Positions 15,303 to 23,080 are shown, counted from the stretch's first letter. The stretch: 34,674 bases of DNA from Microcaldota archaeon (GCA_021816885.1 JAKAWS010000012.1:1-34674), one strand, 5' to 3'. The notes: generated from the letters alone by a model not told the origin. A program made the numbers and translations.

Positions 15303-15977
15303 TCAACTTGTGACTATAATGTTCTTGGCGATGGTCTCAAACCGTTGTCCATCGTTAGACTCTACTGTTATCGATTTGTCAGTGGTTCTTGTCCCCTCTT
15401 TTACCGAGGCGATTTTGCCTAAAGAGCCGACGTGCACGCCGCCGATGACGAAGCATCCGCTTCCTTCCTTCAACTTGATCAGCTTGACCGAATCGCCTTT
15501 CAGTATCACAGAATCATTTATCTTTGCCTCTTTATCTGCCTTGATGATTGTGCCGTCATGTAGCCTGAGCATTACCTCGCCCTTTTTGGTCTTGTATTTG
15601 CCCGTTATCTTGAGCGTTCGAGAATGCAGCGATTTCTCTTCGCTCTCTTTTATCTCTACGACACCATGCCTATCTATCCCCACAACGAAACTCCTTTTTC
15701 CGATTCCAAGCACATCTGAAAAGCCGATCGGATACCTTACATTATTGACCTTTTTGCCGTTTACGGTCACCTGGCCATCCTTCACTATACGGGATACCTC
15801 TAGCCTTGTCTTTGAAATACCAAGCCTTTTCAATGCAAGGCTGACTGGGACGCTTTTCTCCTTTGAGTGCCGTCCAGCTGTCGGGTTAGCTACGTATTTC
15901 TGTCGCTTGCGCTCTATGCCGAAGTATGCCGGCGCAGCAAGACTCTTTATATGCCTCTTGTTTGCTTTCCTTGCCAT
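15303..15977 (-). CDS. rps4e: Small ribosomal subunit protein eS4
   Basis: 224 residues. The N-terminal basic region with HIKSLAAPAYFGIERK, an S4-like RNA-binding domain (RLEVSRIVKDGQVTVNGKKV) and a KOW-like C-terminal part (GGVHVGSLGKI) are as expected for archaeal eS4. 30S body protein. Two bases after the uL24 stop. Confidence 0.95.
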   Translation of the reverse strand: MARKANKRHIKSLAAPAYFGIERKRQKYVANPTAGRHSKEKSVPVSLALKRLGISKTRLEVSRIVKDGQVTVNGKKVNNVRYPIGFSDVLGIGKRSFVVGIDRHGVVEIKESEEKSLHSRTLKITGKYKTKKGEVMLRLHDGTIIKADKEAKINDSVILKGDSVKLIKLKEGSGCFVIGGVHVGSLGKIASVKEGTRTTDKSITVESNDGQRFETIAKNIIVTS

Positions 15978-15979
15978 CT

Positions 15980-16345
15980 TTATCCACCTGTAGTCAGCTT
16001 CGCAGCCCTCTTTTTATCTGTCATGTTCAGTTCTGTTATGTAAACAGCACTCGGTCTTATCGGTATCTGAAGTTCACGGCCTTTTGCGTTCTTCCTTGCT
16101 ATACCATCTATGAATATGAATCCTCTTATTGTGTCGACCTTCGATACCTTGCCTGTCTTGCCCTTTCTTGAGCCGCTCATTATCTTCACTGTATCGCCGC
16201 GCGATACCTGTGCGCTTCTCCGTTTCGTGCCCGACTTAGAAGCTACATCTTTCGATATGTGCACATGCATGAAATGCTTCCTTACGTGCAAGGGGGCAGT
16301 GTATCTGTACTTCCTCTGTTTCCTTGGCTTTGAAGATCTTACCAT
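15980..16345 (-). CDS. rpl24: Large ribosomal subunit protein uL24
   Basis: 121 residues from ATG 16345 (MVRSSKPRKQRKYRY), preferred over a start at 16354 because GTGAT sits just upstream and the family starts here. LHVRKHFMHVHISK is the archaeal extension; RGDTVKIMSGSRKGKTGKV is the KOW motif. An initiator of 50S assembly that lies near the tunnel exit. Confidence 0.94.
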   Translation of the reverse strand: MVRSSKPRKQRKYRYTAPLHVRKHFMHVHISKDVASKSGTKRRSAQVSRGDTVKIMSGSRKGKTGKVSKVDTIRGFIFIDGIARKNAKGRELQIPIRPSAVYITELNMTDKKRAAKLTTGG

Positions 16346-16350
16346 TATAA

Positions 16351-16749
16351 TCACACGACTCTAGATGCAACTCCCGCCAACTTTATATATCTCTCTACTA
16401 CCTCTCTTGCCATGACCCCCTTTACCTCGGTCCCTATTGCAAGGTTGGTGTCGTTTATGAGTATTGCAGCATTGTCCTCGAACCTAATCCTAAGGCCGTC
16501 CTTCCTCCTTATTGGGCTCCTCTGCCTTATTATTACGGCCCTTACCTTCTTTTTCATGTATTCTGGAGAGCCCCCTCTGACACTTGCTATAACTATGTCG
16601 CCGATGCCCACGGATTTTAGTTTCTTGTGAGCACCTCCAACCCCCTTCTTGGATATTATCCTTAGGGACTTTGCACCAGTGTTGTCAGCGCATATGATGA
16701 CGCTACCAGGTATAAGCCCTTTCGACACTCTTGAAGATATCTGCCTCAT
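16351..16749 (-). CDS. rpl14: Large ribosomal subunit protein uL14
   Basis: 132 residues. [17 protein letters not shown] is the uL14 signature, followed by [11 protein letters not shown] and [11 protein letters not shown]. It lies at the subunit interface of the 50S particle. ATG 16749 overlaps the uS17 stop as ATGA. Confidence 0.96.
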   Translation of the reverse strand: MRQISSRVSKGLIPGSVIICADNTGAKSLRIISKKGVGGAHKKLKSVGIGDIVIASVRGGSPEYMKKKVRAVIIRQRSPIRRKDGLRIRFEDNAAILINDTNLAIGTEVKGVMAREVVERYIKLAGVASRVV

Positions 16750-17045
16750 TGTCCAGCACCTTTCTTTGTTATTGAAGTCACGACAAAAGATTTTGTCTTG
16801 CTTATCCTTCTTGACTCTTCAATTTTGACTGTATCTCCCTTTTTAGCGGCTATGCACGGGGGGTTGTGAGCAGGGATCTTCGACCTCTTTCTGAGATGGC
16901 GCTCGTATTTTCTGAGAGGGGCCAGATATTCTCTCATCACTATAACTGTGCGCTGATTCTTGTCTGACACCACAATACCCTCGAAAATGTTCCCTCTAAT
17001 CTTGAGGTTCCCGTGTACTGGGCATCTAACGTCGTTGCATTCCAA
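16746..17045 (-). CDS. rps17: Small ribosomal subunit protein uS17
   Basis: 99 residues. The archaeal N-terminus [16 protein letters not shown] is intact and leads into the OB-fold core ([31 protein letters not shown]). Start is a TTG at 17043-17045 that directly follows the Rpp29 stop; no in-frame ATG precedes the conserved region. Binds 16S rRNA early in 30S assembly. Confidence 0.95.
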   Translation of the reverse strand: MECNDVRCPVHGNLKIRGNIFEGIVVSDKNQRTVIVMREYLAPLRKYERHLRKRSKIPAHNPPCIAAKKGDTVKIEESRRISKTKSFVVTSITKKGAGQ

Positions 17046-17360
17046 TCAATCACGCTTCTTGTAAAACTTAATTCCTTTCTTTATCCGTTCATGAGGGCGG
17101 AAGAGTATCTCTCTGCCTTCGACAATAAAGCTCTTATTGCCGACCGAGAACAGAAACTCGGAACCGGATTTTGGCACCGCTTTGCGGCCCCCGTTCGTTT
17201 CCACGAGCAAGGTGTTCTTTGTCTCACTCAGCACAGTACCGGTTGTTCCCTCCCTGTTTGGGTCTTTGCTCTTTCTTACCTTTACTTTAAGGCCTATCAG
17301 TTCATGCAGAACTATGTTCTTATTGCTGTAATAAGAGCTGATAGTATTATTATTAGGCAT
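17046..17360 (-). CDS. rnp1: RNase P protein subunit Rpp29 (Pop4)
   Basis: 104 residues. HELIGLKVKVRKSKDPN, GTTGTVLSETKNTLLVE and a C-terminal basic segment match the Sm-like Rpp29 fold. It binds the RNase P RNA with Rpp21 and helps mature tRNA 5' ends; its place directly before uS17 is conserved in archaea. Here it is the first gene of the operon: uL29, uS3 and uL22, which usually precede it, are missing, and a promoter lies upstream instead. Confidence 0.9.
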   Translation of the reverse strand: MPNNNTISSYYSNKNIVLHELIGLKVKVRKSKDPNREGTTGTVLSETKNTLLVETNGGRKAVPKSGSEFLFSVGNKSFIVEGREILFRPHERIKKGIKFYKKRD

Positions 17361-17408
17361 AATTAAAAACCTTTCTTTCCGGAAAACGATTCTTACGAGA
17401 GAACAAAA

Positions 17409-17442
17409 ATTTATTTCAGTTAGCAGAAAAGTTATTTATAGC
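17409..17442 (-). promoter_or_regulatory. Promoter region of the Rpp29-ribosomal protein operon
   Basis: Two TATA candidates on the minus strand: AAATAAAT (17409-17416, predicted start near 17386, ~25-base leader) and the stronger CTATAAATA (about 17433-17441, predicted start near 17411, ~50-base leader). Both lie in the 89-bp gap after the DUF373 gene, so this 5.7-kb operon appears to be independently transcribed. Confidence 0.45.
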
Positions 17443-17449
17443 TTTTGAG

Positions 17450-18670
17450 TTAGCGTATTATGACCCAATCGGTCAACTTGCTTATCCTGTCTATGTCGAA
17501 GCTTATTATCTTTCCATGGTCTGTCTTGACGTATAGAAGCTCGCTCTTCGGATCGACCCCACTAACCTTTCCGATATAGGCGCCGATGTCGTTTATCACG
17601 TTCTTGTTCTTCAGCTTCGAGTTCTTTATCACTATCCTCTTCAGCACATAACTGAAAGTTGCGATCGCGTATCCGACAATTAGGGACAGAGCGCCGAATA
17701 GGAGGAACTGCCAGAAGTATATCTGGCCTATGAACCATGCGGCCAGGAAATATACCAGAGATAATGAGATTATAGAGTATGCGATATATATCCCCTGGTT
17801 GAGAAGTTGGAATCGCATTCTCCTTCCTTCAAGGTCAATGGCGCGGCCGATGAGGTAAATCACGAGTCCCCCCGCAAACGGTATGATAAAGTCCTGTATC
17901 GCATATGAATACAGCACCAGAAGGTTGTTTGTCGATGTAGAGTGCTGTACATAGCCACTGTATCCAACAGCAAAGCCGAGTATAAAGAACACTAGCGCCG
18001 CAGTATAAAATATGAAACTTATTCTGCCTATGCTGAAACCGAAACCTTTGAAAGATTCTAGGAAGCGGTCCTCTATCCCGAACCCTTTTATTATCAAGTA
18101 TATGCCAATCAGAGCGACAGGCAGTTGCCATCCATAGTTCAGGTAATAGCTTATGGCAAACAATATTAGGAGCACTGCAGGTATTCCGAATATTATCCTA
18201 GCGTAGTGCGGGTCCTTTATCTTTTCAAGTATGACGAAATATGTGTTCTCTAGAGTTGCTGCCTGTTTCATGTGCACTACGTCCACACTGTCCACCTTTA
18301 TCCTTCCTTTCAGCAGAGGCAGCGCGCGCTCGTCGCTTTTCCCGTCGGTGACAAACAGGCAGGAATCCGGCTTCACTATGTCGATGACACGCTCGATCTG
18401 CCTTGTTATCTCCCTATCTGCGACATACCCCTCCTTCTCTGAGCCGGTTATAGTGGCGACCTCTACGTCGAAACCCTGTTTTTTGAGCTCGTCGTACTTT
18501 TTGACTGCCTCGAACATGGCATTGGCATCAGTATCAGTCGGATCCGACAGAGCCATCTTTGTGGCGGATTTGAGGTTTGATGCCCTGCCTATTATAGGAC
18601 CGGTCAACCTAGCCTTTTTGTAAAGGTCGTTGTCTATATCGACCGCCAACACAAGTATTCTCTCACTCAT
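17450..18670 (-). CDS. DUF373 family membrane protein
   Basis: 406 residues from ATG 18670. The soluble N-terminal domain (1-~155) has the DUF373 hallmarks LVLAVDIDNDLYKKA, DPTDTDANAMF and FVTDGKSDE; about eight hydrophobic helices follow (about 160-370), and the C-terminus is soluble (GVDPKSELLYVKTDHGK). The family is archaeal and its function is unknown; the acidic DIDND motif suggests a metal or nucleotide site. The TATA at 18694-18701 places transcription start at about 18671, so the mRNA is leaderless and longer in-frame starts are unlikely. Confidence 0.85.
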   Translation of the reverse strand: MSERILVLAVDIDNDLYKKARLTGPIIGRASNLKSATKMALSDPTDTDANAMFEAVKKYDELKKQGFDVEVATITGSEKEGYVADREITRQIERVIDIVKPDSCLFVTDGKSDERALPLLKGRIKVDSVDVVHMKQAATLENTYFVILEKIKDPHYARIIFGIPAVLLILFAISYYLNYGWQLPVALIGIYLIIKGFGIEDRFLESFKGFGFSIGRISFIFYTAALVFFILGFAVGYSGYVQHSTSTNNLLVLYSYAIQDFIIPFAGGLVIYLIGRAIDLEGRRMRFQLLNQGIYIAYSIISLSLVYFLAAWFIGQIYFWQFLLFGALSLIVGYAIATFSYVLKRIVIKNSKLKNKNVINDIGAYIGKVSGVDPKSELLYVKTDHGKIISFDIDRISKLTDWVIIR

Positions 18671-18693
18671 CTCAGTAATATAGGGCAATAAGC

Positions 18694-18701
18694 ATTTAAA
18701 A
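18694..18701 (-). promoter_or_regulatory. TATA box for the DUF373 gene
   Basis: The minus strand reads TTTTAAAT. Its centre is 27 bp from ATG 18670, exactly the distance for a leaderless mRNA. Confidence 0.55.
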
Positions 18702-18813
18702 GATTGTCTGGGCGGGCTTTTCTGGAAGTCTGGCTGCGCCGGCATTATGTCGCAAATGGACGGTACCTGTGGGATGGCCTGTTAGATTGGATTGAATTCT
18801 GGAGAACAACAAA

Positions 18814-18822
18814 CTTAATAAA
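18814..18822 (+). promoter_or_regulatory. TATA box for the uL1-uL10-P1 operon
   Basis: CTTAATAAA, predicted transcription start near 18844, giving a leader of about 43 bases before ATG 18887. The stretch 18702-18813 between the divergent genes holds nothing I recognise. Confidence 0.45.
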
Positions 18823-18840
18823 CCTTACCCATTCAATAAT

Positions 18841-18875
18841 AGTGCTGGTTTTCCCGCTGGCACTGCAATATGCAG
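18841..18875 (+). promoter_or_regulatory. Leader stem-loops before uL1
   Basis: AGTGC (18841-18845) can pair with GCACT (18860-18864), and CTGCA (18863-18867) with TGCAG (18871-18875) across a three-base loop. The two stems share bases 18863-18864 and so exclude each other; the second ends at the Shine-Dalgarno AGGAGGGG (about 18874-18881). uL1 represses its own mRNA in some archaea, so a control role is plausible but unproven. Confidence 0.35.
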
Positions 18876-18886
18876 GAGGGGCTTCA

Positions 18887-19519
18887 ATGAATTCAGAAAA
18901 GATAGAGCTTATCGACAAGTTCTTAAAGGAGAATAAGGGGAAACGCAAGTTTCTCCAAAGCGTCGAGGTTGCGATAAACTTCAAGGGCGTAGATTTCTCT
19001 AAACAGGACAACCGAATGAACCTCAACGTCGTGCTCCCTAACGGAAAGGGGAAAGCAACCGGCGTGCTGGTATATGCAGACAACAGAGATATGATTTCTA
19101 CGGCGACCGCGGCTGGTGCTAAGGTAATCGGCGCAAAGGACGTTGACGAGATATCGCACAACAAAGAGAAGATGAGGGAGCTGCTTGACTACACATCTCT
19201 GGCAGAACCTGCCCTTATGAGCGTAGTTGCCAAGTCTCTGGGTTCGTTCTTAGGACCTAAAGGGAGAATGCCGAAACCCTTAACTCTCTCTAACGCAAAG
19301 GAGACGATAAACAATGTGGCAAAGTCAGTCAATATAGCCACTAGAGGAAAGTTCCTGCCGACAGTGCATTGCGTGGTGGGCTCCGAATCAATGGAGACCA
19401 ATCAAATAGCAGAGAACATCGACTCTGTGATGAAAGCGGTATCCGATTCGGCAGGCAATCAGAACATAAAATCGGTTTACATTAAATTGAGCATGAGTCC
19501 GCCGGTAAGGCTTGTATAG
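18887..19519 (+). CDS. rpl1: Large ribosomal subunit protein uL1
   Basis: 210 residues from ATG 18887, preceded by a strong AGGAGGGG; the frame is open far upstream but the promoter lies inside that stretch. LGSFLGPKGRMPKP is the family signature, with the two-domain order intact and SMSPPVRL at the C-terminus. It forms the mobile L1 stalk at the E site and represses its own translation in known archaeal cases. First gene of the uL1-uL10-P1 operon. Confidence 0.95.
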   Translation: MNSEKIELIDKFLKENKGKRKFLQSVEVAINFKGVDFSKQDNRMNLNVVLPNGKGKATGVLVYADNRDMISTATAAGAKVIGAKDVDEISHNKEKMRELLDYTSLAEPALMSVVAKSLGSFLGPKGRMPKPLTLSNAKETINNVAKSVNIATRGKFLPTVHCVVGSESMETNQIAENIDSVMKAVSDSAGNQNIKSVYIKLSMSPPVRLV

Positions 19520-19527
19520 GTATTTGT

Positions 19528-20361
19528 ATGTTGAACAAGAAACAGAAGGAAGAGGCCGTTTCAAAAAACTCCGCTAAGATAAAGGATTATAAGACGATAG
19601 CGATAGTGAGACTTGACGGCGCTCCTGACAGACTGTTCCAGTTAGTAAGAAACAGGATGAAAAACAAGACAATAGTGGTAACTGGCAGGAAGAACATACT
19701 TAGAAGAACATTGTCTTCAGACAGCCGGACGGCAAGCCTGGCAAAAAACCTAGAGGGAACGTGTGCCATAGTAATGTCAAACGAGAACCCGTTTGAGCTT
19801 TACAAGGAGTTCAAGGGCAGCGCAATAAAACTGGCGGCAAAGCCCAACCAAAAAGCTCCGGCAGATATAAACATAGAGGCTGGAGAGACTCCATTGCCAC
19901 CAGGGCAGGCAGTAACAGAGCTAAAATCAGCAGGTATAGACGTAAAGATAGACAAGGGAAAGGTCTTGATATCAAAGGCAAAGACGCTTGTGCATAAGGA
20001 CGAGGTTATAACTCTAAATGTGGCAAAGGCGCTGCACACACTGAATGTGCTGCCTTTCACTGCCGAATTGAAGCCGAGCGCGATATTCAACGAGGGATAT
20101 ATATTTACACAGGAACTGCTTGAGTTAGATAGCAAGAGGATGGCAGAGGACATAGCAAGGGCGTTTGGCTCTGCGCTCGCGTTCAGCTTTGAAGCAAAAA
20201 TAATAAATAAGTATACAGTAAAGAAGTTTGTTGAGGAAGCTTACAGGAATGCGATGGCCCTTGGAGTAGGGGCAAAGATATATGACAGCAAAGTGATAGA
20301 TGCGCTGCTTGCGAATGCATATGCGGCGGCATCGACTCTCGGCAGCCTTGTCGGGAGCTGA
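19528..20361 (+). CDS. rplP0: Large ribosomal subunit protein uL10 (P0), short C-terminus
   Basis: 277 residues. The N-terminal rRNA-binding domain (RLDGAPDRLFQLVRNRMK ... VVTGRKNILRR), the archaeal insertion domain (GETPLPPGQAVTELKSAGI) and the start of the stalk are clear. Two helical stalk repeats are visible (about TVKKFVEEAYRNAMALGVGA and KVIDALLANAYAAASTLGSL), then the protein stops. Many archaeal P0 proteins continue with a third P1-binding helix, a hinge and the acidic GLGALFG-type tail, all absent here. It anchors the P1 dimers that recruit elongation factors. Confidence 0.93.
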   Translation: MLNKKQKEEAVSKNSAKIKDYKTIAIVRLDGAPDRLFQLVRNRMKNKTIVVTGRKNILRRTLSSDSRTASLAKNLEGTCAIVMSNENPFELYKEFKGSAIKLAAKPNQKAPADINIEAGETPLPPGQAVTELKSAGIDVKIDKGKVLISKAKTLVHKDEVITLNVAKALHTLNVLPFTAELKPSAIFNEGYIFTQELLELDSKRMAEDIARAFGSALAFSFEAKIINKYTVKKFVEEAYRNAMALGVGAKIYDSKVIDALLANAYAAASTLGSLVGS

Positions 20362-20383
20362 TTGATTACATTAAGGTGAAATT

Positions 20384-20695
20384 ATGGAGTATGTATACGC
20401 TGCACTGCTTCTTGACGAGGCAGGTAAGGAGATAAACGAGAAGAGCATAATAGAAGTGGTAAAGGCTGCTGGATTCAGCCCTGACGAGGCTAAGGCAAAG
20501 GCAGTAGTCGAGTCGCTCAAAGGAGTTAGCATAAAGGATGTCATAAAGAACGCTCAGAGCATGCATGTCGCAGCTCCTGCACCTGCAGGTGGGGCGCAGC
20601 ACGCTGAAGCAAAACCTAAGGAAGAAAAGCATCCTGAGGAAGCGGCAAAAAACGAGGAGGAGGCAGCAGGCGGACTCGCAAGCCTTTTCGGCTGA
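20384..20695 (+). CDS. rpl12: Stalk protein P1 (aL12)
   Basis: 103 residues. The N-terminal dimerisation and P0-binding domain (MEYVYAALLLDEAGKEI ... VSIKDVIKNA), an Ala/Pro/Gly hinge, an acidic lysine/glutamate stretch and the factor-binding tail GLASLFG are all in the archaeal order. It binds elongation factors at the ribosome. AAGGTG precedes ATG 20384. As uL10 lacks the same tail, P1 would be the only carrier of it. Confidence 0.95.
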   Translation: MEYVYAALLLDEAGKEINEKSIIEVVKAAGFSPDEAKAKAVVESLKGVSIKDVIKNAQSMHVAAPAPAGGAQHAEAKPKEEKHPEEAAKNEEEAAGGLASLFG

Positions 20696-20698
20696 GTA

Positions 20699-21412
20699 TC
20701 AACCCATCAGGGAGCTATGCTCCCTGAGCCATGCTCTTCTCTCTTTATAGTCCGGGATTACCTTTCCGACAGATTCCCAGAACCGCCTATCATGCCCTCT
20801 GTTCCTTATGTGGGATAATTCATGCACTATCACGTACTCGAGCATTTCCTTCGGCACATACAGGAGGCTGAAGTTCAGTGTTAGGTCGCGATTGTGGGAT
20901 ATAGAGCCCCACACGCTCTTGCTTCTCCTTATGCTTATCCTGCCAATCCTTTCTCTAAAATGCTCGGCGTCTATGAGTCGGATTGTGTCGGAAAGCCGCT
21001 CAATAGACGATTCAATCACTGCCCTGGTGGCAATGGCATTAAACGCTTCTGTGTATTCTTGTATGTTGAGAGACGTTGGAAGCGATATCATTACCTCTTT
21101 CGAGCCTTCGCGATCGGCTATAGAATAATTAGGCTTTCTCGATGGCTCTTTGTCTTTGATTATGCTGGTCAGAATTCCCAGCGGACGGCTTACGCACTCC
21201 CCTCTGAATTCGATGCGCCGGCCTAGGAACCTGTTTGGATGCTTGTGCAGCAGGCGCTCTAGTCTCAGGCGCAGGTACTTAACGGTCTCTTCCCTCTCCT
21301 CTCCTCTGAGGCGCACAGGCACGCTTATGATGGCAGCACTGTCCCTTATCCTGGCATAGGAGTGGCGGTTTCTAGAGTCAACCACAAATACGCGGAAATG
21401 CGTGCCTGACAC
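20699..21412 (-). CDS. YgjP-like metallopeptidase (DUF45, COG1451)
   Basis: 237 residues. The zinc site is VHELSHIRNRGHDRRFWESV: HELSH plus a third histidine, as in the YgjP/WLM-type gluzincins, near the C-terminus as usual, followed by the family ending YKERRAWLREH. The N-terminal two thirds is a beta-rich domain. The cellular role of the family is unsettled. Start taken as GTG 21412 from the distance to the TATA-like TTCATAAA near 21448-21455; uncertain. Convergent with the stalk operon, the ends being 3 bp apart. Confidence 0.85.
   Translation of the reverse strand: MSGTHFRVFVVDSRNRHSYARIRDSAAIISVPVRLRGEEREETVKYLRLRLERLLHKHPNRFLGRRIEFRGECVSRPLGILTSIIKDKEPSRKPNYSIADREGSKEVMISLPTSLNIQEYTEAFNAIATRAVIESSIERLSDTIRLIDAEHFRERIGRISIRRSKSVWGSISHNRDLTLNFSLLYVPKEMLEYVIVHELSHIRNRGHDRRFWESVGKVIPDYKERRAWLREHSSLMG
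20708..20726 (+). terminator. Stem-loop after P1, inside the convergent DUF45 coding end
   Basis: A perfect 8-bp inverted repeat (CAGGGAGC / GCTCCCTG) with a three-base loop, starting 12 bases after the P1 stop. On the other strand the same bases encode the last residues of the DUF45 protein (LREHSSLMG). Probably a 3' end structure for the stalk operon. Confidence 0.45.
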
Positions 21413-21485
21413 CGATATCGGATTCGTTTCTGTTATGCAATCGCCGGTTTATGAACCTATCACAAGGAATATTAATCTTAACATC

Positions 21486-21493
21486 TTTTATAG
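21486..21493 (+). promoter_or_regulatory. TATA box for the Csl4-Rpo11-DUF99 operon
   Basis: CTTTTATAGA, centred about 27-29 bp upstream of ATG 21519. Transcription would start about three bases before the ATG, so the mRNA is effectively leaderless. It argues against the in-frame TTG at 21507. Confidence 0.5.
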
Positions 21494-21518
21494 AATAGCT
21501 TTTTGATTGCTGATTTTT

Positions 21519-22250
21519 ATGGAAGAGAGAGAGATAGTTATACCGGGAGACCGAGTTGCGACTGAGGAGGAGTGCGTTCCGGAAAAGAACACGATAGCGT
21601 ACGATGGCACACTATATGCGACTGTGATTGGCAGGCCCACCTTCGAAGAAGGAAAGGCGAGCGTGGAACCACAGCATGGCATATGCAAGTACGGAAAGGG
21701 AATGCTGGTCTCTGGAACTGTAGTCGCTGACCTTAAGAGCGTACTGTTTGTCGATATAGACGAAGCTGTGATAGGCGGAAAAAGGTACGTCGCCATAAAG
21801 GACGGTAAGATAATAATACCTAAACCTAGGGATGGAAGGGATTTTGGAAGACACGAAGCAGAAGCGCCAAGACCGTGCGCCTCTTCTGACGTGGTGCTGG
21901 CAAGGATATTTGCAGAGGACGACGACTCTTACATGCTGGGCCTTAGAGACGAAGAAACCGGAGTCGTATTCTCTAAATGCGAGCGATGCAATGGGGAGAT
22001 GGAAGCGACTGACGGAAGTGCGAGATGCATTGTGTGCGATTACAGGACAAGAAAAAAGATAAGCCCGCTGTATGGGAAGTTTGGCGATGTGGTAAAGGCA
22101 ATAGAGCGCAGCATGGAGAATATAGACAGCTACAATGAGGAAGAGAGAGAGCGCGAGAACAGAAGAAGACAAGGAAGAGAAAGGGAGAGAGGAGGGAACA
22201 GATATAATAGAGGAGGTGCAAGATATGGAAATAAGAGTATTGAAGAATGA
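21519..22250 (+). CDS. csl4: Exosome subunit Csl4 with an Arg/Gly-rich tail
   Basis: 243 residues from ATG 21519. The N-terminal Csl4 domain (IVIPGDRVATEEECVPEKNT), a central S1 domain (about 60-145) and a zinc ribbon (C154, C157, C170, C173) are in the standard order. Csl4 forms part of the RNA-binding cap of the archaeal exosome and helps recruit DnaG. Unusual is the extra tail after the ribbon (about 205-243): charged, then RERERGGNRYNRGGARYG, resembling RGG-type RNA-binding tails. The DNA for this tail also holds the ribosome site and start of the next gene, rpoL. Confidence 0.9.
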   Translation: MEEREIVIPGDRVATEEECVPEKNTIAYDGTLYATVIGRPTFEEGKASVEPQHGICKYGKGMLVSGTVVADLKSVLFVDIDEAVIGGKRYVAIKDGKIIIPKPRDGRDFGRHEAEAPRPCASSDVVLARIFAEDDDSYMLGLRDEETGVVFSKCERCNGEMEATDGSARCIVCDYRTRKKISPLYGKFGDVVKAIERSMENIDSYNEEERERENRRRQGRERERGGNRYNRGGARYGNKSIEE

Positions 22251-22488
22251 GGGAAAAGAGCTTGTGCTTGAATTCGAAACTTTTGACGCTACAATCCCGG
22301 AGCTACTCGCAAAGACGATGCTTAAGGATAAGGATGTCGAGTTTGCCGGCGTAAGCGAAGACCACATAGAGACCATCGGGAGAAGGCTCACATTAAAGAC
22401 AGGCAGAAAGAAGCCGAAGGACGTACTTGAGAAGGCAGTAGGGGAGTTGGAAGAGGAGATATCAAGTATAAAAAGCTCTTTGAAGTAG
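22225..22488 (+). CDS. rpoL: RNA polymerase subunit Rpo11 (RpoL)
   Basis: 87 residues from ATG 22225, chosen because AGGAGGTG lies 6 bases upstream and the family begins MEIRVLKNEGKELVLEFE. The partner surface LLAKTMLKDKDVEFAGV and following helix are typical. It dimerises with Rpo3 to start RNA polymerase assembly (counterpart of Rpb11). The first 26 bp overlap the end of the csl4 gene. An upstream in-frame ATG at 22135 lies inside csl4 and is rejected. Confidence 0.93.
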   Translation: MEIRVLKNEGKELVLEFETFDATIPELLAKTMLKDKDVEFAGVSEDHIETIGRRLTLKTGRKKPKDVLEKAVGELEEEISSIKSSLK

Positions 22489-22511
22489 AACGATTGCGGC
22501 ATGTGTTGTTC

Positions 22512-23069
22512 ATGCTTAAGGAAGGGTCGAGAGTAGCAGCGTTTGCGACGGGACCGATAAGGGGTTCTGGATACGAGAAGGTTATTCTCGTATGTGTGAT
22601 TGAAAGGGATGGGATTATAGAGGGGATTTTGTCTGACTTTGTCCGGCCGGGAGGAAGCGAGGCTGCGAAAGTAATTGCAAGGATGGTAAACAGATCAAGA
22701 CTGAAGGAGCAGATAAGATTGATTGTGACAAACGGAATAGCGTTGGCAGGGTTGAATCTAATAGATCCGGAATGGGTAGAAAAGAAAACAGGGAAGCGGC
22801 TGCTCATGATAACGAGAAAAAAGCCGAATGCGAGGCGCATGGCTAACGCGATAAGGTCCGCGTACATAGCATCAGAAGCGAAAGAGAGGTTAAGGATAAT
22901 ACAGGACAAGCGGTTGGTCGTCAGAAAGGCTGAAGGTTTCTTTGTCTGCGGACTTGCAGATCCGGCAGATATAGGGAACGAGATGACCAGAAAGGCGGTC
23001 GAGACATTGAGGGCTGCGCATCTTATTGCAAGAGGAATCTCTACAGGGGAGTCCAAAGGCAGAATATAG
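22512..23069 (+). CDS. DUF99 family protein (endonuclease V-like fold)
   Basis: 185 residues from ATG 22512, which aligns with the family start (KEGSRVAAFATGPI); TTG 22494 would add six residues. GIIEGILSDFVRPGG, the LIVTNGIALAGLNLID segment and MITRKKPNA are family hallmarks. DUF99/COG1628 proteins are related to endonuclease V by fold; their function is not established, and whether they cut nucleic acid is unproven. Third gene of the csl4-rpoL operon, with a 23-bp gap and no strong ribosome site. Confidence 0.82.
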   Translation: MLKEGSRVAAFATGPIRGSGYEKVILVCVIERDGIIEGILSDFVRPGGSEAAKVIARMVNRSRLKEQIRLIVTNGIALAGLNLIDPEWVEKKTGKRLLMITRKKPNARRMANAIRSAYIASEAKERLRIIQDKRLVVRKAEGFFVCGLADPADIGNEMTRKAVETLRAAHLIARGISTGESKGRI

Positions 23070-23070
23070 A

Positions 23071-23080
23071 TTTTTATAGC
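23071..23080 (+). promoter_or_regulatory. TATA box for the pilin-like pair
   Basis: TTTTTATAGC immediately after the DUF99 stop. Its centre is 25-26 bp upstream of ATG 23100, so the mRNA is predicted to be leaderless. This decides the start of the next gene against an in-frame start at 23085. Confidence 0.55.

Noticed and set aside
15310-15993. 227-codon plus-strand frame opposite eS4
   Set aside because: Antisense shadow of a ribosomal protein gene; composition is Ser/Leu/Pro-rich as expected for such shadows.
21612-22502. 296-codon minus-strand frame across csl4 and rpoL
   Set aside because: Covers two well-identified genes on the plus strand and has no family features.
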